Shown: one piece after another, positions 14,199 through 23,486 of the stretch
Layout of the letters: every line of letters begins with the position of its first letter
How positions within the stretch are numbered: the stretch's first letter is position 1
IMG/VR virus record: IMGVR_UViG_3300046512_000087
Span: 1 to 64,000 of that record
DNA length: 64,000 nt
Strand: one strand, 5' to 3'
Source of the DNA: a virus
The notes under the pieces: model-generated
What the model saw: the letters and a program-made list of their open reading frames with translations, nothing else
Database searches by the model: none
What the model was told of the DNA's origin: nothing
Made by a program: the position numbers and the translations under genes

Positions 14199-16171
14199 TA
14201 GTAATGCCTCTCAAGTTCAATGGTCTGAGTGACCTCCAAAGTATCCGACCAGCGGGAGCCAATAGACACCCCGCGCACCAAGCCCTTCCAGTTTGGAGTG
14301 GAACTGGTGGTCTCATCCACGGTGACCAATTGCCCTGGCAGGAACAACCCCGTGTAGTCAGCCAGGGGTAGCTCGATACTCACTGTAGCCTGCTTACCGG
14401 CAGTGGACAGCTCGCTTCTCACGCGCTCCCTGGCGGCGGCTACGTCGCTGATCATGGCGTCAACCACCATTGGCATCTGGAGGTCTCCAGCAGTGCCATC
14501 ACGCTTACCGAAGGCGGTAACCCCGGTCTTGTCACCGGACACGTACACGCCGTTGTAGTCGGGCTTCTCACCCCAGGTCAGCGACTGGGAAACGATGATG
14601 TCTCGCGGCAGGATGATGTCCGAGTCAGTGGTGTCCCACTCCCATGGCGTTGCTGGGTAGGCGGAACGCACTTGGATGATCTTGTCCCAGGGGTGGGAGT
14701 TCACATAGCCGCCTACACCGTTGGCAATCGACTTGATCACCTGGATAGGCGTCTGGTCCTGGTACTGCCATGTGTTATCCGGCAGCTGCCAGCCGAGGGC
14801 GTCTATCAGGGTCCAGTCCAGAGAGTAACCGGTGATCAAACCAGCGCGGATCAGCTCTTCCTCAGCCATCTGACGGCTGGTGATAGCGTTCACCTGAACC
14901 AGGGAGCGGGTCGGTGCGTACGGGCTGTCGAGATAAGCCGTCAGGCTCCGGCCTGAGATGCTGATATCACGGGTGCCGAAGGTCTGCTTGTCTCCGTAGT
15001 CTTCGACCAGGAACCGGAACGTGAAGCCGTTGATCACGATCTGGATGGCTACTGGCCCGTCAGAGCCCGGCTCAACCTTATCGAAATCCTTGGCCGCAAT
15101 AGTGCCGGAGAAGCCCCAGCACCAGGACTGGCGATCAATCGAGATATCACTGGTCATCAGCTCAATCGGGGTCCCGTCGTCAACTCGGGTACAGACGATG
15201 TTGTTCAACACGAAGTACACCCTTCTTGTTGGGATAATGAAGCCTGGGTGCCCTGGCAATACCGGGCAATAGAGGCTGCCGAAGTTCAGCGGTACGTTAA
15301 GCCCATTGTAGGCCAGGAGCTTACAGACGAAGTTGAGATCCGTGTCACCCTCAAACGGAGGATGCGGCGGCTCAATCGGGGGGATGTACTCCATGCCTGG
15401 AGGTGGACGTCTACCCTCTTCCCACGGCAGTTTCAGGCCACGGCCAAGGGGCACACCAACCTGGGAGGACATGGCAGAGCGGAAGCCAATGGCCTGGGCC
15501 ACCTGCCATGGTAAGCCACGCTCTCGATTGATCTTCACACCGATCTGGAAGAACGAGGTGGCGTAGTCCCCAAGCCCTACGGCCTCTTCCCACAGTGCGT
15601 CAATAATGTACTTGCGCGGGTCCAGCGAGTGGATAGAGAAGCCACCAAACGTGGTCAACTTATCCGTGACTTCCCACGGCAGTACGGTGAACTCAGGCTG
15701 CGGCACCAGCAGGGCATGTGGAGCGGTAGTAGCGGTGCCCATACCCACAGTCTCTTCCCATGGCTCTTGCTTGGGAGCCTGCTGAGGTACTGTGGTTTCA
15801 TGAACCTGCTCGGTCTCTTTCTTGAGCTTGACAGCCTGCTCCCACGGGTCCCTGGAGAGAGGGCCAATAGGGCGGTAGACACGGTTGTCGTAGGTGATGA
15901 CTTTCTGCTGCACACGAGGCAGGGTCGGGGCCTGGATCTGCCCGGAGAAAGCTCTTGCTGGTGGGCGCTCTACTGAGAAAGAGCCCTGGATACCCGGAAA
16001 GATCGCTTTGATCCGTCCGGTGATGTCTTCCACAGGTACATCGAAGCTGAAGTTCAACTTGATATCGTTGGGGTCCTGACTCCCAAGGGTAGTCTTGAAG
16101 TTCAGGTCTACGTTTTGCCCCTGGTCCTCCGGCTGGACATCAGTGGGGTCCAGCTCGGAATTGTCAGCCAC
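14198..16171 (-). CDS. tail tip / baseplate hub-like protein with PWE repeats, 657 aa
   Basis: Virion protein near the distal tail. Residues about 400-657 look like a hub domain (GRSLTAYLDSPYAPTRSLV, QTPIQVIKSIANGVGGYV, LFLPGQLVTVDE, ending ETIELERHY-like), resembling baseplate hubs such as Mu gp44 or P2 gpD. The N-terminal half (about 105-255) holds six copies of a short motif, PWE or near it (DPWEQAV, EPWEETV, LPWEVTD, ALWEEAV, LPWQVAQ, LPWEEGR), spaced 27-30 residues apart. The start is GTG at 16171 in a TAGTG overlap with the upstream stop. The hub assignment is by pattern and position. Confidence 0.68.
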   Translation of the reverse strand: MADNSELDPTDVQPEDQGQNVDLNFKTTLGSQDPNDIKLNFSFDVPVEDITGRIKAIFPGIQGSFSVERPPARAFSGQIQAPTLPRVQQKVITYDNRVYRPIGPLSRDPWEQAVKLKKETEQVHETTVPQQAPKQEPWEETVGMGTATTAPHALLVPQPEFTVLPWEVTDKLTTFGGFSIHSLDPRKYIIDALWEEAVGLGDYATSFFQIGVKINRERGLPWQVAQAIGFRSAMSSQVGVPLGRGLKLPWEEGRRPPPGMEYIPPIEPPHPPFEGDTDLNFVCKLLAYNGLNVPLNFGSLYCPVLPGHPGFIIPTRRVYFVLNNIVCTRVDDGTPIELMTSDISIDRQSWCWGFSGTIAAKDFDKVEPGSDGPVAIQIVINGFTFRFLVEDYGDKQTFGTRDISISGRSLTAYLDSPYAPTRSLVQVNAITSRQMAEEELIRAGLITGYSLDWTLIDALGWQLPDNTWQYQDQTPIQVIKSIANGVGGYVNSHPWDKIIQVRSAYPATPWEWDTTDSDIILPRDIIVSQSLTWGEKPDYNGVYVSGDKTGVTAFGKRDGTAGDLQMPMVVDAMISDVAAARERVRSELSTAGKQATVSIELPLADYTGLFLPGQLVTVDETTSSTPNWKGLVRGVSIGSRWSDTLEVTQTIELERHY

Positions 16172-16578
16172 TAGATCACCAGGGAAATTGAGTTGGTCGT
16201 CACCTCGCCACCTTCATACCAGCGGCCAACGTCAATGATAAGGTCTGCTGTACTACCCGGCAAACTTATCCCAATGTCCAGATCAGCATGGGCCAGTCCA
16301 TTGGCATCTTCCAGCCGGGCCCAGGTCGGGTCACCCGTGTGGGTAATCGTGGTCGGAGACACAAACCGCAGGGGCAAAGCTCCGGTTACGGGGGTGCCCG
16401 CCGAGGGCTTGAGGAAAACCAGGACCACGATAGCCGTCTCAGTGGTGGGGTCCCCGGTATGCATGGGCCGGGTTCCACCGTAGATCCTCATCCGGCCAGG
16501 GCCTGCCCCACTGTCCACAGCGCTTGCAATCAATTGCAAAACCGAGGCCTTGATTGCATCTGAGTATCCTACCGTCAT
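16171..16578 (-). CDS. minor virion protein, 135 aa
   Basis: Not recognised by family. Beta-rich sequence with many Thr, Gly and Val, compatible with a tail-tip or connector beta-sandwich. It overlaps the upstream gene stop (ATGA) and its own stop overlaps the next start (TAGTG), so it is translationally coupled to both tail-tip genes. A 14-bp repeat copy (16525-16538) is read as LQLIA at residues 14-18. Confidence 0.65.
   Translation of the reverse strand: MTVGYSDAIKASVLQLIASAVDSGAGPGRMRIYGGTRPMHTGDPTTETAIVVLVFLKPSAGTPVTGALPLRFVSPTTITHTGDPTWARLEDANGLAHADLDIGISLPGSTADLIIDVGRWYEGGEVTTNSISLVI
16525..16538 (-). repeat. 14-bp inverted repeat, copy 9
   Basis: Exact copy inside the 135-aa virion gene, read as QLIA. 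Confidence 0.95.
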
Positions 16579-17900
16579 GGCACCACCGCCTTAATCTCAT
16601 CCGCTACAACCGCGTTGTACAGCAGGGCACTGTCATCGGACAGGACGAACAACGTCATGTTCTCGTCAACGTTCTCAAACCTGTAGCTGCCGTCAATGCC
16701 ACTGAGTTGCTGGCGCAGTAGAGTGCCAGTGGTCTTGTCGAACAACCGTACTCGGCGCACAGCCGCTACCTCCAGGATCGTCACATGGCCCGCTACTACA
16801 CCCTTGCCGTAGCCAAACACCCGGGGTCCGGCACCACCGTTGGAGATCACTGGGATCAGCGGGCTGAGCATTGGCCTCACGGGCTGGACGTTGAACGCAA
16901 AAGTCCCTGGCAGGAAAGTAGGTGAACGGAACAGAGTCGAGTCCAGTGGCTTGGGGGACCCGTAATTGGAAACAGGCCCTAGTCCCATCTGGCTTACAGG
17001 AGGCCGGGCCCTTGGATCTACATCAAAGTCATTCGACAGAACGAGGTCATTGATGATCCAGTTCTGCACGGTATCAATTGGCACTTTACCCATCTGTAAA
17101 TACTGGAAGAAGCCATTCGCCACGTTACCACGGCAGGTACTTACCTCCAGGTTTTGTCCAGTAGAAGAATCAATGGAGACAGTCACGGCAAAGGGGTTAG
17201 CCCCTGCAACGTTCTTTGCCGCCTCGTAAGCCAGGACTGTAAGGGTGGACTGCACGGCAGGAGTGAAGGCGTCCAGGGCTGCCCCACGGGAACTCCACCA
17301 GTGTGTTTTCAGCTGGTAGGTCACACCGTCCAGAACGAAGTCCTTGGTGACAAAGCCCCCGTACTTGCCGGTGTCAGCTAGCCCAGTGTACGGCACAACC
17401 ATACGATTACTGATGCTACGGACATCTGCCGACATCTGAGCTTCCAGTACATACAGACTGGGCTGAGGAACACCAGTCCATACCGCCACGCGCTCAAACG
17501 AGTTGCCATAGGCAGGCAGGGTTGCGTCCCCAAGCTCCACGTCCAGCATGGTTCTTGATAGCGCTCCACCGATGGTGTAATTCCCTACATCCCACCAACT
17601 AGCCTGCTGTTCTGGGAGCCCTCTGTCGGGGAAGGTCAACACTGTATTTTTTCTAGCCAACAAGGCGTTTGGGTTTGTATCCCCGGACACAGAGTTGGCA
17701 GGGCTAAGTTTTGGTCCTGTAAAGATCCTCAGCACTTGCTCTGTGGCAGTGCTGGGGGCAAAGGCATTACCGTAATTCGGTTTATCAAGGCCGATATTAG
17801 TGTACCCAGTAGAGTTAAACGGGATATTCGAAGGGCTTACACCACTATCCAAAGCTGCGGGGGTATACCCCACCCCGAACCGGGGCAGGATCATTTTCAT
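16575..17900 (-). CDS. virion structural protein with C-terminal carboxypeptidase-regulatory-like domain, 441 aa
   Basis: Probable tail-tip protein. The last 90 residues (VVAGHVTILEVAAVRRVRLFD, then GTLLRQQLSGIDGSYRFENV) match the beta-sandwich pattern of carboxypeptidase-regulatory-like or transthyretin-like domains often found on phage tail proteins. The rest is Pro/Gly/Asn-rich and beta-like without a recognised family. Start ATG overlaps the upstream stop (ATGA). It lies in a run of coupled tail-tip genes between the 461-aa structural gene and the hub-like gene. Confidence 0.65.
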   Translation of the reverse strand: MKMILPRFGVGYTPAALDSGVSPSNIPFNSTGYTNIGLDKPNYGNAFAPSTATEQVLRIFTGPKLSPANSVSGDTNPNALLARKNTVLTFPDRGLPEQQASWWDVGNYTIGGALSRTMLDVELGDATLPAYGNSFERVAVWTGVPQPSLYVLEAQMSADVRSISNRMVVPYTGLADTGKYGGFVTKDFVLDGVTYQLKTHWWSSRGAALDAFTPAVQSTLTVLAYEAAKNVAGANPFAVTVSIDSSTGQNLEVSTCRGNVANGFFQYLQMGKVPIDTVQNWIINDLVLSNDFDVDPRARPPVSQMGLGPVSNYGSPKPLDSTLFRSPTFLPGTFAFNVQPVRPMLSPLIPVISNGGAGPRVFGYGKGVVAGHVTILEVAAVRRVRLFDKTTGTLLRQQLSGIDGSYRFENVDENMTLFVLSDDSALLYNAVVADEIKAVVP

Positions 17901-19279
17901 TTGAACCAGTCCCCGCTAATGGAGAAGCAGTTGTAGGTCACCCCTCTCACGTTATCTTGGGAGTTAACCACGATCATGAACTCCTGGCCTGGAAAGTTCG
18001 GGATATCACGGAGGATCTGCCCACTGGAGAAGGGCTGTGAAGTGGTCCCGTTGTTCTGTGGGATCTTGTTCAGGATCGGCACATAGCCGGGCAGGATTCC
18101 CCGCAGGGTCTTACCAAGGTCCGTGCTCTGCAAGATGTAACTCGGGTGCAACACCAGAGCCTGATCAGCAGGGTTAGGGTATTGCAAGGACAGCGCTGTA
18201 CCTATGCCCTGTGGGTTGCCACTGTAGTTACTCGAACCCTGGTTAATCCCTAGGGTGCAGAACAGGGGCTTAACAGGGCCACTGAGGACATTCACGTCCT
18301 TCAACAAAATCTGACCACCCCAAATATCTCCGCCGCCCAGGGGGATATTACCTCCTTGAGCCATTACGTTTGGCTGACTGAAGTAATACCCAGCGTTGGG
18401 GTCAGTCACCGTACCTGTGGTGCCAAGATAGTTTTCATGGGCTAGCAACAGAGCATTGAAAGGGTCCCCCTGCTTGTAACTGTCGAACTCCCCGAAGGCG
18501 TAGGTAGAGTGGTCCCTGAAGGTGGCATCAAGCGGTTGGATGCTGGAGTCCACATGGGCTCGGGTACACATCAGATAGAACATCCGGTCGGTGCCGATGA
18601 TGTACCAGGACCTTGGGCCAGCCGGTGGATCTGGTTGGGTATGCAAGTCGTAGTTGGCGACACCAGAGTGATACCACTTGAACCAGCCCCCGGAACAGTA
18701 GCTCTTATTCGGGAGTACAGGATCAAAGGGAGCCACGTTCGAGCCATGGGTATCGATATCAATCATGGTGTCAGACATGGATACCCGCCCGAAGGCCGAC
18801 TTGATGCCCCAGCCTGCTTGGCCAACACCATTATCTACCCGCAGGAAAGGCCTGTTGCCCTTGGTGTTCGGGGACCGGTAAACCTGCTTGGTTGCTGTTC
18901 CGGTGAAAGGACGCTCGAAGCCCAGGGGAGCTACCTTGGCTGCAATGGTGCTCGCCGTGGTGGCAGGCGACACAGTTACCGGGTCCACCGCAAAAGTGAA
19001 GGTCGTGGTTGTGACTGTGAGGATCTTCTGCTCACCGTTGTAGTTGGTCTGGTCACAGCCGGTGATGTTGATGATCTGGCTGCGCTCATAACCGTGGCCC
19101 GCACTTACCGTCGCGGTGGCGATGCCTCCTACCTGTACCAGGGAGTCCAGGCTGCGCAGGTTGAAGCCGTCTACCAGCACGGCATTCAAAACAGTAATTA
19201 GGTCACCCCACTGGTTGCTGAGGGTAGGAGCCCCACCCTGGCTCCACTTGAAAAACTTCACTGGGTACTTAGCGGCCAT
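17897..19279 (-). CDS. virion structural protein, 460 aa
   Basis: Unknown tail-region protein, beta-rich with long Gly/Asn/Pro stretches and no membrane segment or catalytic motif. Residues about 45-110 include a segment with repeated short strands (VGGIATATVSAGHGYERSQIIN) as found in Ig-like or adhesin modules. ATG at 19279 follows AGGAGATTTTTG; the first G of that ribosome-binding site directly abuts a 14-bp inverted repeat (19291-19304). It is coupled to the next gene by an ATGA overlap. A distal tail or receptor-contact role is inferred from position. Confidence 0.62.
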   Translation of the reverse strand: MAAKYPVKFFKWSQGGAPTLSNQWGDLITVLNAVLVDGFNLRSLDSLVQVGGIATATVSAGHGYERSQIINITGCDQTNYNGEQKILTVTTTTFTFAVDPVTVSPATTASTIAAKVAPLGFERPFTGTATKQVYRSPNTKGNRPFLRVDNGVGQAGWGIKSAFGRVSMSDTMIDIDTHGSNVAPFDPVLPNKSYCSGGWFKWYHSGVANYDLHTQPDPPAGPRSWYIIGTDRMFYLMCTRAHVDSSIQPLDATFRDHSTYAFGEFDSYKQGDPFNALLLAHENYLGTTGTVTDPNAGYYFSQPNVMAQGGNIPLGGGDIWGGQILLKDVNVLSGPVKPLFCTLGINQGSSNYSGNPQGIGTALSLQYPNPADQALVLHPSYILQSTDLGKTLRGILPGYVPILNKIPQNNGTTSQPFSSGQILRDIPNFPGQEFMIVVNSQDNVRGVTYNCFSISGDWFK

Positions 19280-19290
19280 CAAAAATCTCC

Positions 19291-19304
19291 TGCAATTGAT
19301 TGCA
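19291..19304 (+). repeat. 14-bp inverted repeat, copy 10
   Basis: Exact copy in the gap before the 460-aa virion gene; on the coding strand it is followed at once by GGAGATTTTTG, the ribosome-binding site. Confidence 0.95.
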
Positions 19305-19329
19305 CGGGCCGGAGCCCGCGTCTTGAAAT

Positions 19330-22300
19330 TTAAACCCGGTCAATATCGCCACGGATCTGGAGGCTGAAACTGTCGGAATCCTCAGTTGCAGGGCCTTGAA
19401 GCACTGTTCTTGCAGCCCAGATAGGGTAGTTACAGGCAGCGGTGTTGAACCTTAGCACGTTGCCCGCCGCCCAACCAGAACCCCACCCCAGCGCGTCCAG
19501 CTCGAAATACGGGGCATTGGTGGCCGGGTTTACCGGGGCCAGGGTGGTGTTGGTGTCTCCTACCCCGATCTGGCCAACCTGCTCACCGACGATACGGAAC
19601 GATGTGGAGCTGGTGAAGATCAGGGCCCAGCGTTCTTCCAGAGCACCTTTGTTGGTGGTCCGTGGTGGGTACTGCACACCGTTGTAGTTGGCAATCGGCG
19701 CCGTGCCAATCAGGGAGTCAGACCACTCATTCGTCCAGGACGTCTGGGCCATCCGGTTGTACACCCGGGCCTGGATGTCACTGATGATCAGCGCCGAACT
19801 CACCTTGCTGCCGGACGGGAAGGCATGGGTCAGCGTACGGGTCAGCTGCATCTGGCCGTTGATCTGCACATCACTGCACAGCGCCATGTCTTCAATCCGG
19901 TGCTCGGCATAGATGGGCGCGGTGTAACCGGTCATGCTGAAAGTCGGCAACAGGGTCAGGGTCCCGGCATCGGGGTTGTTTGTGTACATGGTGCTCGGGA
20001 AATACTTGCCGGTGACATCCACCAACCGGATTGAAGCCACACGGGTACGGCCAACGTTTACGGTCTGGCCAATCGCTGGGCTTGAGAACACGGTCTGGTC
20101 AGTGTGGTGGACTACAACGGTGTCACCTACCCGGAAGATCGGCACACGGCCATCAGACGGCAAGCGCACAGCGTCCAGGCCAAGGATGTCAGCGTCCAGC
20201 GGGATGTAGGTATAGCCCACTGCGTTGTACAGGATGCTGTCGGCATACACCGGGCGGGGGGCCAGGAAGTATCGGGCCTGAGCGTTACCAGTGCCCTCCA
20301 CGAAGGAGAGGCTTTCGTCATACCAAGGCTCAGCCCGCACATCGTCAGTAACGAGAACTTTTTCCTGGAAGAACACCCGGACGACACCACTGGCGTAGTC
20401 GATGTATCCAGAGATGCCTGGGTGCTCAATTTTACCGGTGCTGTCAGCAGTCACAATAACCTGTCCGGTAGTGCTTCCCAGTTGCAGAACCCGGATCTGG
20501 AAGCTGGAAGGGCGTACTGGGGCCACCGGGCAGCGGAACACAACCTGATCTACAGGGGCGGGAGTGGTCTCGGTAGACAGGCCCTGCATGGTGATGGTGT
20601 TGCTGCTACCAGGGTTCCAGTCGGTCAGGATTACCTTGCCACTTGCGTAGTCAACGGTGCCACCTACGATCCCGGCGCCGTTTTGTGCGTTAACCGCGTG
20701 ATACAGGGTGCCCAGGCCCAGCAGGTCAACATAGGTCTCAGTGCCTACGACCATACGGACAGACCCCGGGACAATCGACTCTGCATAGCCAAAGGTCAGA
20801 TCGAACACGATGTTCGGCAGGGTGTAGGTCTCTTCGTTAGAGTCCAGAGCCCCAACCTCACGCCACTTCAGGGTTACTGTGCCGCTGTTGTCAAATGGGT
20901 AGGTGGCGTTAACCGCAGCCAAGTCCCAGCGGGTCATCTGGTAGCGCAGGACAGGGCTGGTTTTCACAGTCGTGCCGATCCCTACACCGCCACCGGTATT
21001 CACCGTGACTGTAGTCTTCTCACCAGTATCTACCCACTCAAAGAACGGGATGTAGATCTGGGTAGGGACTTCAGGGGTGAAGCCCACCAGACCGGAGTCG
21101 TAGTTGACGAAGCCAGCCTGGAACACGCCATCCCGGCGCCACATGCCAGTACCCACGCCATTACCGGCACCACCGTTTGGCACGTCGTAGGCATAGGCCT
21201 CAGCAGCGGTGCCAGTAGGGGGGCTGATCAGTGGAGTACCCAAACCAGCGCCTACCTCGGTGTTGTAGTTCGGGATGGCGAGATCCCACCGCAGTTCAAC
21301 ACTCCCGGGGATGATGTCGGCATTGCCGTTGTCATTCGGGATATACAGCTGAATTGAGCCATCCACCTGCCGCAGGGGATTGGTAGAGAACTCCTTTGCC
21401 ACACCCACATCGTAGGTCACGGTGAAGACAGTGCCTTTCTGTGGCAGAACACCTGGGGTCATCTTGATAGTGCCCTGGGTGTAGTTCACGGTCCCGGTAG
21501 CCCGGCCAACAATGCCGCCAGTACCGTTGTCGTGTGCCTCAAAATCCAGGTCACCCTCTTTCCAGGTGATGTGCAACGAGTTGGCTGCGATGTTTGGCTT
21601 GGCTGTAGTCAGCCGGATTTCAACACCTGGAACCGGGATCGAAGTGCGGACAAAGGTGGAGACCTTCTTGCCCCAGGCGAAGATGATTTCCGACCCGGCG
21701 TCAGGCAGGGCGCCACAGGTCATGACGATAGTGCCGGTGCCGTAGTTGACCACACCAGAACCGAAAGCCGAATCAGTGCCCTTGATGGCCCCGGCGCCTT
21801 GGTCATACAGGTAGTAGTTCTTGCCCTGGGCGGTGTAGCTCACGTTCAGAGAGCCAGGGACCGGAGGCGGGAACACCGTCACAACGTAGTTGTAGCCACG
21901 GTTTTCCTGGCCCACGGCAATCGACGCAGTGTCAGCCAGACGAGTTGGGTTTGCCCCCGGCACAAACGTTACGGGGATCATGCCCTGGTAGTTGCCGGTG
22001 TAGTTCGGGTTGAAGGTCAGGATGCCCTTATCGTATTCGATAGAGCCCACCTGGAGCCCGGACTGATACAAGCTGCCGTTGCTGTCATCAGTGATTGCGC
22101 TGCCAGCCAGTACCGACATGGTGCCCGGCTGCACAGGGGAGCCCACATACATTTTCTTACCCTGGGAGATCAGGGCGTTCAGGCTCACTGTCACCGAAGT
22201 AGAAGCTGCCGCAATCCCGATGAACACAAGGCTGCCCGCCGACAAGTCACCCATAGGGATCTCGGACTGGGAGCTTGGAACCAGCTGGGTAAAGATCGAC

Positions 22301-23073
22301 TCAGCCTGGATGGTGCTGTCCCCGATGTTGCGTGGGGTTTGCAGGTTGGAGATCCCGTAGTACACAGCGGCGTTGGCCACAACGGTATCCCGGACGAATG
22401 CGGTACTTGCGGGCAGGGCTACTTGAGAGTTCTCAAAAGCCTGAACAGTTGGACCGGCAAAGGTGTAGCGCAGGGGTTCGCTGATTTCTACCGTGCAGAC
22501 CCGGCGCAGCAGATCCTGTGACCCAGAGCCAACAATCACAGTGAAATACCGGTCAACCGAACTCACCTTGGTCACCCGGACGTACTGCTCTACCTCGGTG
22601 CTCAGGCCTTCGTTGGACAACAGGACAAGGCCCTGGCCCACATTGGGCTCGGCATCAGTAGGGCGCAGTGCCAGTTGGATTGCTCGCTGCCCAGTGATCT
22701 GGGTTTCCAGCAAATGGCCGGACCAGCGCGGGCCGCGAGCCAGATAGGCTTCGATACGGTCACGGGCATCAGTGCGGCGGTCGCTCCAGCTCTTGGTGGT
22801 GAACAGCGTCACCGAGACATTCGGGTCCACTGGCGACTTGCTGACAATCGCGTTCACACCGTAGTAGCTGTCGGTATTGGTGGTCAGTACCGCTGCATAG
22901 CATTTGCGCAACGACACCCGGCCATAGGTACGGTCCAGCTCCGAGATGTCGGGGAACATGTTGTTCGACACCCCGTCAACGATCTCGTTGGAGGTCAGGT
23001 AACCGCCGCCGTCGTCGGTGTCGAGCATCACCTCGGATTTCAGCAGCTTGATATCGCCTTCAGCAATTGCCAT
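19330..23073 (-). CDS. large virion structural protein with repeated beta domains, 1247 aa
   Basis: Second-largest protein of the window, between the tape measure region and the tail tip. At least five segments follow a common pattern, G-x-V/I-N/D-Y-x-S/T-G-x-V/I then a Thr-rich strand (for example TGTVNYTQGTIKMT, SGVVNYGTGTIVMT, GGTVDYASGKVILT, SGYIDYASGVVRVF, AGFVNYDSGLVGFT). This suggests tandem beta-sandwich domains. No enzyme motif is seen. Start ATG overlaps the upstream stop in TAATG. By position it could be a tail-tip or side-fibre protein, but the family is not recognised. Confidence 0.72.
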   Translation of the reverse strand: MAIAEGDIKLLKSEVMLDTDDGGGYLTSNEIVDGVSNNMFPDISELDRTYGRVSLRKCYAAVLTTNTDSYYGVNAIVSKSPVDPNVSVTLFTTKSWSDRRTDARDRIEAYLARGPRWSGHLLETQITGQRAIQLALRPTDAEPNVGQGLVLLSNEGLSTEVEQYVRVTKVSSVDRYFTVIVGSGSQDLLRRVCTVEISEPLRYTFAGPTVQAFENSQVALPASTAFVRDTVVANAAVYYGISNLQTPRNIGDSTIQAESIFTQLVPSSQSEIPMGDLSAGSLVFIGIAAASTSVTVSLNALISQGKKMYVGSPVQPGTMSVLAGSAITDDSNGSLYQSGLQVGSIEYDKGILTFNPNYTGNYQGMIPVTFVPGANPTRLADTASIAVGQENRGYNYVVTVFPPPVPGSLNVSYTAQGKNYYLYDQGAGAIKGTDSAFGSGVVNYGTGTIVMTCGALPDAGSEIIFAWGKKVSTFVRTSIPVPGVEIRLTTAKPNIAANSLHITWKEGDLDFEAHDNGTGGIVGRATGTVNYTQGTIKMTPGVLPQKGTVFTVTYDVGVAKEFSTNPLRQVDGSIQLYIPNDNGNADIIPGSVELRWDLAIPNYNTEVGAGLGTPLISPPTGTAAEAYAYDVPNGGAGNGVGTGMWRRDGVFQAGFVNYDSGLVGFTPEVPTQIYIPFFEWVDTGEKTTVTVNTGGGVGIGTTVKTSPVLRYQMTRWDLAAVNATYPFDNSGTVTLKWREVGALDSNEETYTLPNIVFDLTFGYAESIVPGSVRMVVGTETYVDLLGLGTLYHAVNAQNGAGIVGGTVDYASGKVILTDWNPGSSNTITMQGLSTETTPAPVDQVVFRCPVAPVRPSSFQIRVLQLGSTTGQVIVTADSTGKIEHPGISGYIDYASGVVRVFFQEKVLVTDDVRAEPWYDESLSFVEGTGNAQARYFLAPRPVYADSILYNAVGYTYIPLDADILGLDAVRLPSDGRVPIFRVGDTVVVHHTDQTVFSSPAIGQTVNVGRTRVASIRLVDVTGKYFPSTMYTNNPDAGTLTLLPTFSMTGYTAPIYAEHRIEDMALCSDVQINGQMQLTRTLTHAFPSGSKVSSALIISDIQARVYNRMAQTSWTNEWSDSLIGTAPIANYNGVQYPPRTTNKGALEERWALIFTSSTSFRIVGEQVGQIGVGDTNTTLAPVNPATNAPYFELDALGWGSGWAAGNVLRFNTAACNYPIWAARTVLQGPATEDSDSFSLQIRGDIDRV

Positions 23074-23486
23074 TACTCGATCTCCATCAATTTAATAGTC
23101 ACGCGATACCATGCGTTTGCATCATTGGCTTGCCAACGGTAAACGGGTACTGCCTGCACAGGGTTGTCTTCGTGGCGAAAACGGACAATAAACTCCCGAT
23201 CCGCCGAATCGTCGTACTGTATCACGAGCTTCAGCCTCCGATCTGGCGTATTGGCCCACTCCCGCAGCAGCAACAGGCCCGGGCGCTGAATCCAGGACAT
23301 CTCATCATCGGCAGGCTCCAGGTCAATCTCCCGGCCCAACACCTTGGCTGCCGACTGGATAATCAGAGCGCCTGTCAGGGACCGGTCCACCTTGGCAGTG
23401 GCGTTGATCCAGTCCAGCTCATTGGTCCACAGCAGGTTGGTCGGCAGAGCCATGGACGTGCCGGAGGTGAGGTCAATCAGGTTCAT
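23073..23486 (-). CDS. tail protein, 137 aa
   Basis: Small protein coupled to both the tape measure gene upstream (ATGA overlap) and the 1247-aa gene downstream (TAATG overlap). It has short strands and helices with a conserved-looking beta-hairpin (RLKLVIQYDDSADREFIVRFRHED). Genes in this place in siphoviruses usually encode the distal tail or a tail-tip connector, so that is the best guess; no motif decides it. Confidence 0.65.
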   Translation of the reverse strand: MNLIDLTSGTSMALPTNLLWTNELDWINATAKVDRSLTGALIIQSAAKVLGREIDLEPADDEMSWIQRPGLLLLREWANTPDRRLKLVIQYDDSADREFIVRFRHEDNPVQAVPVYRWQANDANAWYRVTIKLMEIE

